From: Eutypa lata
Taxonomy: Eukaryota > Ascomycota > Sordariomycetes > Xylariales > Diatrypaceae
Assembly: GCA_022661535.1 (NCBI GenBank)
Contig: JAKULF010000010.1
Coordinates: 2,604,001 to 2,668,000 of the forward strand
Direction of reading: 5' to 3'
DNA: 64,000 nt
Part shown: in pieces, positions 1-11,809 of the stretch
How positions within the stretch are numbered: position 1 is the first letter of the stretch
Layout of the letters: the number at the start of each line of letters is the position of its first letter
The notes under the pieces: model-generated
What the model saw: only the letters and a program-made list of their open reading frames with translations
Told to the model about the DNA's origin: nothing
Databases searched by the model: none
Translations under genes and position numbers: made by a program

Positions 1-2278
1 CCGAGAGACCCCTGGAGGTGATAAGGATAAGGACACAATTACTGCATCACCACTGGACTATCATGTTTTCCGACAAGAAATAACATCCAAATACCCTGCT
101 TATGTACCTCCCCAGTCAGCGATACCCCTAGAGGCAGAGAATACATCGATTCTGCCACCACTACCAAATCATCCTACAAGAAATAATGGTGCAAATGGCA
201 TTCTACCTGCTCCACCAGGCACACAGAGTGGAGGAGCGTCTATTCTACACCAACCTGTCCACATCGCCACTCCAGCTCCGTCACCTCCCCCCTCTCCTGC
301 TGTTGGTGGCAAGGGAGGGAAGAAGCAAAACTACCAGACAAACCAGAATTTTCCTTTCATGTACCCACCACTAGATGCTACTAGCAACAGTGCTGGTGGT
401 AAGGGGGGTGCTGGTCTTCAAGATGTCCTCGTTGGCCGGAGATGGGAAGGCAGTGATGTCCCCGCTTCCATTCTTGAAGCCGGCGAGTTGTTCTCAAGGC
501 GTGTACGTATGACTCGAGCAACCCGGCAGCTGTGGGAAGAGCGCGAGAGGTTCTTGAAATTTGAAAGGGGTTGGGACCCGTCGGACGATGACATAGAAGA
601 ACTCGACTTAGACTCTCTATCACTAGAAGATGACATCGATGATGACAAACTTCTCGAAAAGATTGAGATGCGGAGAAAGAAAGCTCAGGGGACCGGGATT
701 GACCGCGGTCCAAATTCAAACTTGGACGAGAAAATCGTAAAGCGCCTTGAAGCTATAGAAGCCTTCTATGTAAGTTACGCCTTTTGATTTTAGTATCTGG
801 CGCATTTGTTGACCCTCTACAGGAAGCGTCTCTACCGCAGTTTCAGTCTTTAATTATCGTCCTTATGAAAGGTGTGTTACAGAATGTGACTGCGGCCATC
901 ACATCGGCCAACGGCCAGCAGCACCCGGGTATGCCTGGATCGGGTAATAATACGCGTATCAACGGTGGTGGACCTGCGTTAAATAGGTCACACGATAGTG
1001 GTGCTGGTCTTAATGGCTCGGCGACCTCAGACAGTGATTCGTCTTTAGAAGATTTAGACGCTGCGAGAGGTCGTGAGGTCGAGTCCAAAGCTGCTACCGG
1101 TATCATCCTACTTCTCCTTAAATGGCTCAAGGTGTCTCGTAAGTATCATGAGTAATCCCTCTAGCGATTCTAGCGTCTTACTGACCACGATATCTTAGAT
1201 GTTCTCAAATACGAGTATATGACACAGCTTTTACTAGATTCTAACTATCTTCCCTTGGTTCTCAAGCTGTTTGCACATCAAGATGTTCAGCAGGCCGTTG
1301 ATAGCAAAACGGACCGGCTTGAACACAGGTAAGTCTTCCTATTATTCAACCAGAAGACGAAAGTCGTTGCTAACAGGTTGTAGCTTCTTTTACTTCTGCA
1401 ACCACCGTGCTCACCCATCAAATAAAATGAAAGAGCCCACGGAAATTGACGGTCCGGATGATGAAAGCGAAGAGGACGAAGCGGCACCACCGCCTATTAA
1501 GCGCAGGCGATCGCCGAGTCCCAAAGCGCCGCCACAAGATGGCGAGCCAGCATCTGACTCAGAGGGTGAGGCACCGACGCGGCCAGAAGTTGATGAGCTC
1601 GGGTTACCCATCAACCCGCTCCCGAAGGAGCCCATCACAGAGTTCTCGCGGCGCAACTTCTTCGCGCTGATTAACTACCTGCGGATCATGCAGAAGATCT
1701 GCAAGGGCAAGTCGCACCGGAACCTGCTGCTGGTGCAGTACAAGTCGTCGAACATCATCCGCAAGTCGCTCAAGGTGCCGCAGCCCGAGCTGCGGCTCTA
1801 CACGCTGAAGCTGTTCAAGAACCAGGTCCCCTACTGCGGCCGCAAGTGGCGCCAGAGCAACATGCGCGTTATCACCGCGGTGTACCTGCACTGCCGCCCG
1901 GAGCTGCGCGACGAGTGGCTGGCCGGGTCCGACGTCGACGCCGACATCGAGGAGGCCCTGCCCCTCGAGCAGGCCCTCCGCAGCCTCACCCACTGGTTCA
2001 ACGTCCGCCGCTACCCCGACCAGATGGCCCCCGAGATCCGCATCGCCATCCAAGACGAGCGCGACTTCTTCAAGCGGGAGCTGGACAAGCTCGAGATCTG
2101 GAACGATGTCGGTGCTGCTGTCGGAGACGGTGCAGCGAATGGCGGCGGTGGTGATTGGGAACAGCAGCAACAGTTGCAGCAGCTACAGCAGTTACAGCAA
2201 CAGCAGCAACAGCAGCAGCAGCAACAGCAGCAGCAGCAATATCAACACCCCAATGGGCCGATGGCGGGTTGGGGTTAA
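1..2278 (+). CDS. far11: Far11/STRIP (HAM-2) STRIPAK subunit, 3' part
   Basis: The reading frame is open from the window edge (frame of base 2), so the 5' end is missing. Exons are 2-769, 823-1138, 1199-1328 and 1384-2278. All junctions are GT-AG and keep frame, giving 702 visible residues. Recognisable family blocks are DYHVFRQEITSKYPAYVPP near the start, WLKVSHVLKYEYMTQLLLDS across intron 2, and RRNFFALINYLRIMQKI followed by KLFKNQVPYCGRKWRQSNMR in the last exon. These match the C-terminal half of the Far11/STRIP1/HAM-2 family (N1221 and DUF3402 regions). In fungi this is a scaffold of the STRIPAK phosphatase complex at the nuclear envelope and ER, needed for hyphal fusion and sexual development. 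Low-complexity inserts are acidic (near 1440-1600) and a glutamine-rich tail (about 2162-2248). The last exon turns abruptly GC-rich from about 1620. Identity is firm from conserved blocks; the function is known from homologues. Confidence 0.9.
2162..2248 (+). repeat. CAG/CAA glutamine repeat in far11
   Basis: This is a run of CAG and CAA codons with a few CTA/TTA/TTG leucines, encoding a Q-rich stretch just before the stop of the STRIPAK gene. The family core ends upstream of it, so it is a lineage-specific, probably length-variable tail. Confidence 0.85.
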
Positions 2279-5200
2279 GACTGGTTGCTGCTAGGTGGTA
2301 GAGGTCGACGGGCAGACAGGTAGGCAGGCATTACGCACGCACGATCTTGGTTTTCTTGGCTCGGGTCGAGGACATAGGCATGGAATGTTGCTGTCCTGTC
2401 TTCGTTGGAAATTACCGATTCGGTATTCATAAGTAAGCACGGGCGCAACTACTACCTACCTGCGTGTCTCTAGTCAGATTCGATCCGATCACTCTCCCAC
2501 CTAAATCTAGCTAGTCACTTACAGCCAACCATTGTCATGAATGATAGTAGTGCGTCTACTCAGGTAGATAGATGGATAGATAGATAGCTAGCTAGCTTAC
2601 TCTAGCTTTTAAATGAGTGAACGAACGAGTTATGTCATGTATAGCAGGTAATTTGATAAGAGAAAGGTCGGTGAACGGAGTGACTGACTGACTTGTGATA
2701 TTCCTATTCACCTACGCCTAAAGTAGCTACTAGTCCCATAGTATTGCGCTTCCGGCTAGAGAAAAGCAAGGATGCTTTTGATATTCTACTGTTGCTTCTG
2801 GTGGCAATCTTCCGTTTCCTCCCTCCAGAGACGTCTCGATAGTATAAAGGGGGTTAGCTGGTAAACATGGTGTAAACATGGTGTCTCTTTTTCTCTTTCA
2901 GGATCGAGTCCAGTTATAGGGCTATAATAGTATCGTAATAGTATAAGTAGCCGCGTCTAGTAGGAATTTGTCTTTTTCTACTTTATGCATACTATTCCGA
3001 ATATCCAGTAGTCTTGTCATCGGTTAAGTCGCACTCGCCCTAACTCATTGAGGCGTCCATCCATGTTTTTAAGTTGCCCTTTACCTTGTTTCGGTGCTAA
3101 ATAGACGTACTGAATGTCTGCATGAATCAGAGTATAGAAGTGATATCTGAATGCAGGCATATCATGTCAACCTAACTGTCTAGAGCTTCGCTAGTGTTTG
3201 AACTACTCAAGAGGGTCGGGATAAAGGGGTGTGCGATGTGTTCAGGCCCAAAACCCGTTGGGCTCTTCAAACCTACCTACAGTCATTGCCGTTGGCTTGT
3301 TATATGGGTAAGGTTATCGGGTGTGAATGCAGATTCCACTGCCAACTTAGCCGTTTAGCATCTTCCAAGACCGATCGTTTTGGGGATTATCCTATAGGCG
3401 CCTAGCACTACTTAGGGAGAAATAATCATAGCAAATGTCGAACTAGGTACATCTTCGCCGTCTCCCTCCACTTCCATCCTTAAAGCTGTATCTGTATTTC
3501 GGAATCACTGGTTCCAAAATGTAACAGTGAGAGAGATTCATGTCAACAACAGACCTGGAGCACGATGCAGTCCAATAACGACTAAAAAGGTGGCTAGCCT
3601 GTGTTTCGTGAAAAGGCCATACGTGCCGCAATGCCGACATATCCTGTCCATGCTGGAGGTTAAATGGAATAACTGCTGTGGATATATCAGTCTCTCTCGC
3701 TCCTGACAAATGCGTGGTCTCAGTGACCATTGAGGGGGGTTCGTGAACTGATCAGCAAATGCCTTGTCAACACGATCGATATTCAGGCACTTAGGCACCA
3801 ATATGCGGATTGACTTCCATCGTCATTCATCAGCCTATACAATTCATTGGCTAACCACCCTATCGCATCATGTGGTCTTATTAACAAAGAAGATACGCAG
3901 AAGCTACCATATAGAAAGACTACCCATTTAGTAGCCTTCCAAACAGCTTACAACGACCTCGGGGGACGGCAAAGACTACGGTAGTTGAAGCTCCTTAGTC
4001 AAGTAGAATATTGAAGAGAGACCTGTCGTGTTCAGCATCACCAATTCAAAGGAATATAGATTCAGGTTCTTGTGTTAGCGTTCCTCGGTTAGAACATAGT
4101 TGCCTATGAAGTCAAGGTCAATAAGACAAAAGGGGCTTGTTTGCGAGAGTGGGTAAGGTCTATGCAAGTGGACTTACATAGAGTTGAGCTAAGTTCAAAT
4201 TCCACCTTAACAACCTTTACCAACAAGAACATATATCCGAGTCCTATATCACTTACGCTGTTTCTATGGGAAATACGGAGTCAAAAACATAACGTAGATA
4301 GATATCATATAAGGTAGTATGTTATCACGTAGAACATCGGGGCGCACCAAGCCCATCACAGCACTTTAGTATGTATTCAAAAGTCCGATTAAATAACCAC
4401 TAGTATACATTATCAGTGCCATTGACCCTTTCCGTATCATATTCGATTCCAGTGGTTGAAACTGCGTAACAATCTTTCAAACTGACGAAGCCAGGGACTC
4501 GTGCGAAACGTAGACAAGCCACTTACTTACTGGGCGGTGCTACCATCACTAGAAATCAATGCCGTTATCTTCTGCAAGTGCGCATAGGAAGCGAAGCTTA
4601 CGTTGTTAGGTTCTATTTTGCGCGCGCGAATAACTGCATTTAACCCCCTAGGGCCGTGTATTCGTATTAGCCGACATAGGCTTGATCGGCTTTCCAGAAC
4701 AGGGGCATCGGAACATCTCCTGGCCGTGTTCTGGGCAATCTGAGGCTTAAAATATCCAGGAATGGAGTAAACAGTGTAGTGGAAAGCAATAATACACGCT
4801 TGTGTTGGTCGCAACTAATTTTGGCTCATGAAAAGGGGGGGCCGTGCCGGAGCATGGCAGCATTCTGCTTCTTACTAACGCGCTCCCTGAGCGGATTACT
4901 GTCTAGATTTCCTTCATCTCGGCAATTGTAACGCTGTTTCTGTCACCTAATGACTCCATTTCTGATAGCAATATGTTCCACAAAGCCTTAGTCACGAATG
5001 ACTGTACCAGGTAGCTATCGTGTAAGCGCTTCCCCAGGAGTCAATGCCGCGCGCCATCTGGAGGCATAGGCTGCCCCCCAAAACGCGGAAGCAACCCTAT
5101 ATTGTTTCCGGACCGATAGGGCGGCCTTTGGTTCAGCCAGCCAGGTCCAGTCTTAGCATGACCGAGCCGTATCAGGCTGATAAGGGGTGAGGACGGAGCG

Positions 5201-8180
5201 AACGAACGGGGTCGAATCAGATGAAGGGCGTCTTCGAAGATATGAGTCAAACGACCAACCCCCATTTTAGTCCACGTGCCGAGATTCAATGCAGTAACGA
5301 CGTCTCGTTTATGCGCCGAGGTCTGTAAAATCTGTCATCCGTAGAGGAGGAAGAAGTGGATATGCGGAGAAATAACGCGGGCTTGGGTTATTCGGCACCA
5401 CGGAATTCACAAACGAAGACGTCATGACGGGTGCAAAAATCTCCTGTCCGTACTAATGGTGTCCTATTGCTATTCAGTGAGCCTGTCGTTGAAGCCTAAC
5501 ACAGTTTTGCTACAATCAGAGCTTCCTTTCCTAGCCCACGGAGGGCTCCCTTCAGACCTTGGGAGAACCAGAGAAGGGAGAAGTCGGAGAAGGGCATATG
5601 ATAATGAAAATAACCTCGGGAACTCGTTCATGCTCTAAGTTCGTCTAGGGTGCCAATATCAGTCCGTTTCTCTTCACCGTCAAGTACGATTTGGCCGTTC
5701 ATAGAGTCCCTGGTGCACCCGCGCGCTTTCGAGTTAGGTTGGATACGCGAGGCTTAGGCTAGACGGCTTGTATTTCACGGTAAAGAAATAAGCACACCTT
5801 GAGGGAAACATCTAACACTAGGTTGCATTTGCAGCATCAATTATGCCCTAATAATATGGTAAGGAAGAAAGAATAGTAAATACAGCTATAAGACAATGTT
5901 ACTATCGAGAGTCATATCTCATTTTCTTACCGGATTGCTGCAGCGTGTAGTCACGGCGGCCAACATTCAATCGATTGTTGAGTCATGTTCACCTCTAACA
6001 TAAGTTACTACCCTACTAGGTCTAGAAGATGACCAACAAATACCACTGATAACTATCAGCTCACGCAAAGTATATGTGATGTCTCTACTAAGTAAACCAA
6101 TCGCGCACCTCCTGTGCCTAGTTACCTCCTACCTCGTGACTCTGAGTACCTAACGTGGGAGGGGGGGCTAACCATCAACTCACCTCCTAGGATACTCCTA
6201 GTATATGCTATTATGGTTCATAATCATCTGTGATGGTCATACGAGGATCATATAGGAGTAAGGCACCATCGGTGGCCGCGTCTCCCTTGTGATAGGATGC
6301 AACTACGACAGTCATAGCAGTATGTTGTGCAATGTCCTCCCACTGTCATGTGGCCCCTCGCAAGCATTTCTCGCGGAAAATCCTCGTTTAAGGGAATAAA
6401 AAGCAAAAAAGCATGAATGAAGGGATATCCTTGCCTGGTGAGGAGACAAGGGTCACAACAAGTTCCCGATTACTGGGATACTATGAAAAAATGCCATCTC
6501 CGCATGTTCAGTCCCTGTTATGTGTAGTTTCCAACGGTCGCTGGAGGTAGATTATGACGTGGAGATCTGGTGGTTCTAGGAATGCGTTAGTTCATAGGCT
6601 CTTTACTCTCGGTCGATCAATATCAATGCGAGATTTCTCCCTTGGGCTTTATATTAGTAGGTGGATCGTCGATTGTGAAGAAGCAGCAGGTTTGCTTGAA
6701 ACGCTCTCTACCTGGCGTATGTTGATGACAGGCAACTAGATGAGACACAAGTAGGCCACGAGGTATGCGGCCGAGTGGTTTAAGCTGTTCGGGGCTGGCC
6801 GTATGTAGGAGCTTCTGAGTTAACTACCTAGACCATCGGACGCCTAGTCAGCAAGTAGATGCCGCGATGATGTGAGTAAACAAGTCCAGGCTCGGCGGGC
6901 CACAGCCTGGTTTTCTGGCCGCTGGCATGTACAATGCGGTGTAATGATCCTGTGTGGCGGCGGGCTTCGGCCAGGCGGTTCGGATGAAGCCTAGGCAATT
7001 CGTGGTTCGTCCAGGTTTCTTTTATCCGGTTTTTTTCTTTTTCTTTTCTGCTTTTCACCTCTCCATGTGCGGCCGGTGTCCTGCAGCCCAGGGCCGAAGT
7101 TGACCCCCTTGATAGACGAAGGTCTGAGATCGGACCTCGTTCGTTTGGATTGGTCCACTCCCAGCGCAGCTCACCTCGCTAGATCATGAGAGTGACAGTG
7201 AGGGTTGCTTTTTTGCCCTTGCCATCCCGGTATCCGGAACAGGAGGTTGCGTGTCTCTCTTAGGACAGCAGCCAACGCAAGAAGGTTCTAACGATAGCCA
7301 AGAAGTAGGCCCCAGGATCACACGGAGATACATGAATTGCATTAGCGTGCCTGCATGTCACCTCTCAGCTATAAAAGTAGAGAGAGACAGTCAGTACTGA
7401 CGATTCCGCCTTGCAGCTAGGTAACCTATAGGGCTGTCGACGAGGCTGTCGTTACTCACGAGTGAATTATGAACTCACGAAGCTCTACCTACGCATCACT
7501 AGGCCTTTCTTCGTGTGCATTAAGACTATATGGCCGCTATAGATCTTCTTCCAGCCTAAGACATTATAGCCGTGACTTAATAACACTGGAGGCATAAACC
7601 TAAGCCTTAGCAGCTTTGGATTCACCCATGAGCATTATCAAGTCTATACCAAGGCAGAACACCGCTGGCCATTTGATTTGTAATATCTTATCCATGGTTC
7701 TCCTAACTTAGGTCTTATCCCTTGAGGGGAATCGGGCCGTTCGTTAGATGTAGAGAACTAGCTTCTAGAATGAAAATAGAACCTTCTTGAATTGATATAA
7801 ACGATCGATCGTTGAATCATGAATCATAGCATAGGACTTACGTATGAGATGACTAAGTTATACGAACTTCTTATTGTAATTAAGGAAGGGCTAAAAGTTG
7901 CCACCGCCGCTTGTTGTAACCATTCAGCCCATTTAACTCTACCTACTAAACGTCTGTGCACAATATATCCGCCAAGGTGATAGTCTAGGTAATAATCTAG
8001 GTGATAAGTGAACTTGATCAAGGGCCGCTAATCAATCAAGATCAATCGTGCCGTACCAGATTCCTGGTGTTAGTGGTAACTTTTCGATCTAGTAGGGATC
8101 TAGGTTAACTCTACCGCGCCCTAAGTTGACGTACAGCATATTGCATGTATGTATGGAGGTATATAGGAAGGTATAATGCC

Positions 8181-8213
8181 TAGGTAGGTAGGTAGGTAGG
8201 TAGGTAGGTAGGT
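8181..8213. repeat. (TAGG)n microsatellite
   Basis: About eight tandem TAGG units form the longest example of a tetranucleotide that recurs in short runs throughout the intergenic DNA, for example near 11045, 18007 and 44574-44640. Confidence 0.9.
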
Positions 8214-11200
8214 AATCTTTATGCACACCATCCGTCCTTATTCGACCATAGCCGACTTTATGCTACACTCGAGCTCACTTCACTTCAAAAGCATCCGGCT
8301 AGTCAACCTCTACCGGATCTACTACGTAGTAATATACTCGAAATCTCGCGCCAGTCCTTAGAACCGCGATTAATTTCGCCACGGGCGCGCCTAATGTTGC
8401 GAAATCCGCTGTGGATCCATCCCATAGACTCGGGAAGTAGTGCATTACGGTAGCGGTAGCGGTAGCGGTACGAGGCGCTATCCACTCCACAGTCAGGCCG
8501 TCACCTGTAACTACTAGATCTACGGAGCAGAGGCTCTACTCTTTTCTCCACAAGGCCATTTGCAGACTACATGTAATTATCCATCAAATATCCAGACCTG
8601 AGACTTTGAACCTATACACGTGCCTTTTAGGTATCTATGTGTTGCACAATTTCACGACGTGAGACTGAACTATAACTACATACCCTCACTGAATGACCTC
8701 ATAAGCTCCTAATTTTAGAAAGAAGAATAAAAAAGAAGAAGAAATAGTTAGACGACCGGTCATAGCGTTAAAGAAGAAGCGAGTGTCTTAAATAGGAGAT
8801 AACTATATCCTGCGACTCCGATGATACAGCAAAGCTACTCCCTTTTGCGATCGAAGCCGAAGACGAAGACGAATCCTAAGTTTGTCCGTCTTCTTGGCGC
8901 CGCGATGGTTACTGTTTCGGGACCTGGGGGCTGAGATCTACGTACATAGCAGTAGTTAGTTTCTCGCAGCATTTAGACTACATTTTAAAGTATACGCGAG
9001 AGAAGATAGCGAAGAAGATAACGAGCTTGTTACGTAGATGCTCAATCGCAAAACACCCGCGCCTGTCGCTAAGTAATAACATCAGACTCGCTAAGTTAGG
9101 GCCCGGTAGTCTGATCTATCGGATTGCTAAATACAGACCCACCCCGAAGGCGGGTGAAACGCGTGGGATCGACAACCGTGCAGATAGGAATCGTCGAGGA
9201 TTGGACGGAGAGGCATAGCATTGCGATTCTAGCTAGAGGTAGAACTTTGTCTCAATGGCAAATCATTCATCACATTTATTAGTTAGTTACCTGGGCAGCT
9301 AGGTTGGGCGCTGTTGAGCAACTCGGAGGCTCAAGAGGGCGGCTTCCATTAGGGGGTGGGTTAATTGTAGGTACATGTCCCCATAGTCAGCGCCGGCCGG
9401 CCGTCGATCTGTTCGAGACCGCTAATGCAATCCACATCTCCCACATGCCCAGCTGGATCATTCGACGGAGGAAAAGGTGATTCGGTGCCGATAGATATAC
9501 TTGAAGCGCATAACAGGAGGAAGCTGTCGTATTGAGGCTGGGCCCTTCAAAATGAGACATGACGAAGAGAAAGCCTAAAGAGAGACACAGGTATCACAGC
9601 TGCACAGCATTGTGATGCTAAACTAGACCTTACAGACGGATATGCAGCTCTGGTTACTCAAACCTTACGTTAGCAGCTTTTTTTTGTTGTTGGTTTTTTT
9701 GTGATGTGACCCCATGAACACCCCCGATGGATGGGAATGTGGTTAGGCACTGGAGGTTATACATAGGAGGGAGGGAGGGAAGGAAGGGGGCCCAGGATAG
9801 GCACATGTGTACAGGTAGTATCCAGGGCAGACTGTCTTAATGCTTGGACACCTACCCGGAACCTAAATCATTTCCGATCTCACGGCTACCTGCTGGCAAG
9901 AACTCACCGAAGGACTCATGTGAAGTCAATTTTAGCTCTGTCACAAATTGCACGGATACTAAACCCTGCCGCGGGGAGGGACGAGGAAAAAACGCCACAG
10001 AGTGTCATCCGATTATTACTGTCATTTGCCACAATGATATTGTGCCCTATGTATTGTACGAAGTTAAGGGACGAGTTGCAATACGTTCTCTTCCTCGCCC
10101 TCCTCCAGTTTTTTGGTAACATGACTGATTCGCCAACTTTACATATCTACTAAAAGGTTAAGTCTTCTATCCCGGGCATGTATTTCCTAGTTGGGTATAT
10201 TTAATCGTGTGGGGCCTTCAAACTACTGTTGTTTAGGGATTTCAAAATAGTACAACAAGGGCAACGTGTGTAGTGTAGTGTAGTGTGTAGTTATGTATGT
10301 ACGCCTACCTACTTACTAATAATACATATTTCTACCGCCTTACGTGGCGATCGCGTTAGACGGGCTACCATCAGGAACAGCAACGCATTGGTCGTCTCAA
10401 GTTCGCGGGAGCTAAGGATTGCGTGCGTGTACAGTGCCCAGCGACAGCGATGCATTGCTTTTGCCCATGGTATGTACATATGATACTGAGATCCTTGAAT
10501 CCCACGTTTTGGGCTTGCTTTTGTTCGCTGCTAAGAGAACTTATCTAGGGCGGGATGCGTTACTTGTAACAGCCTAATAATTCTTAGTTGCTGTTAATCA
10601 GTTTTAAAGCCACGTGTGCCACCATCACGATCCATCTCCTATTTAGGAGGGGTTTATAGTCCTAGTGCTGTTAGATAGTATTGGGTTTACGCTGCGTAAT
10701 ATACAAAAGCCGGAAGGATTATAGATGCATGCATCGGTATATAGACTGCCCAGGATACTACCTACATTAGGTACTTAATTAAATGTTCAAACTTGTGGTA
10801 CTTCGTATATACACACAATATAAGGGAGAGACATGGCTCGAATGATTGAAGTCATTGCGCGTCAACTTACACGAGCTTTGGTTGATGAATGGATATACCA
10901 TATCCATGCCATCCCAGGTATGTATGTCAAGTCAATGTCCCCAACATTGAATTGAAACTTACAGTTAAAGGGGGCCGGGGAGGAGGGATATTTTTGTTTC
11001 CATCAATCGGCCGGGACGTGTAGTCGAATGGGAGCGTTTTCCGAGTAGGTAGGTACCTGTAGACTATACATGCGGGTGGGTTAACCGATACGCCGATATG
11101 CAGGTACATCTACTCACCCCGTCATCTCATCCCACACCGTTAATTTTAGCCCGCCGTAGCAGCGGGACCTGCACCATCCCTTCCTCATCTTCTTTTCTTC

Positions 11201-11416
11201 TTCTATCTTCTCACTTTTGTTTTATCGAACCTACGAAACAGCATAATCTCCCAAACAGACAGTTCTTTTGTGATGAGTTAAGAGAGAGACAGAGAGACAC
11301 AGGAGTATGGTACCATGACTAACTAAGCCGTACATACATGTTTGTTTCTGCAATACGAATCCTAGTAAGACACAATTAGCCACCAGGTGTATCACTGTGG
11401 CGTCGTGTTGTTACCG

Positions 11417-11809
11417 ATGTCTTTTCCTATGATGCACCCAAAACCCTCTGGTTCTTGTGTCTTCTTCGGTCTGGTTATCGGTGTACTTTTCTTCTTCTTT
11501 CTTTCCTACCCGCAACACAGACGGGAATGGCACGAGCATGGTTCGCCTTACGAGATATCAGCTTTGGAAAAGATACCTAATGAAGGGTCCTTGCTGGCCC
11601 CACAGTTTCTCTCTCTATCCGTTCCGTTCAGATGGGAGAGCGATTCCTATCCCTCCATCCCATCCTATCAGCTGGCGCAATGTCCACACAGCGATCCCTC
11701 AAATTTACTTCTGAGCAGAGATTATTATCTCTTGGGCCGTTACCGTCAGTATGTGAGGCGTCGCCCTTCATTTGCGCTTAATACCTCCCGTTGCCAGGCG
11801 GGTTTTTGA
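11417..11809 (+). CDS. uncertain small ORF with N-terminal hydrophobic segment
   Basis: This is a 130-codon open frame from an ATG. It begins with a short polar stretch and then a strongly hydrophobic segment (CVFFGLVIGVLFFFFL), which could act as a signal or anchor. The rest is polar with no family I recognise. There are no introns to support it and codon usage gives no clear signal. The hydrophobic part comes from a T-rich tract that could arise by chance. It is listed only because it is the longest ATG-started frame in the gene-poor block. Probability of being a real gene is low. Confidence 0.15.
   Translation: MSFPMMHPKPSGSCVFFGLVIGVLFFFFLSYPQHRREWHEHGSPYEISALEKIPNEGSLLAPQFLSLSVPFRWESDSYPSIPSYQLAQCPHSDPSNLLLSRDYYLLGRYRQYVRRRPSFALNTSRCQAGF

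Noticed and set aside
6760..6860. tRNA-like D-arm (GCGGCCGAGTGGTTTAAGC)
   Set aside because: It resembles the D-arm of Ser/Leu tRNAs, but no matching anticodon stem, T-loop or acceptor stem follows on that strand.
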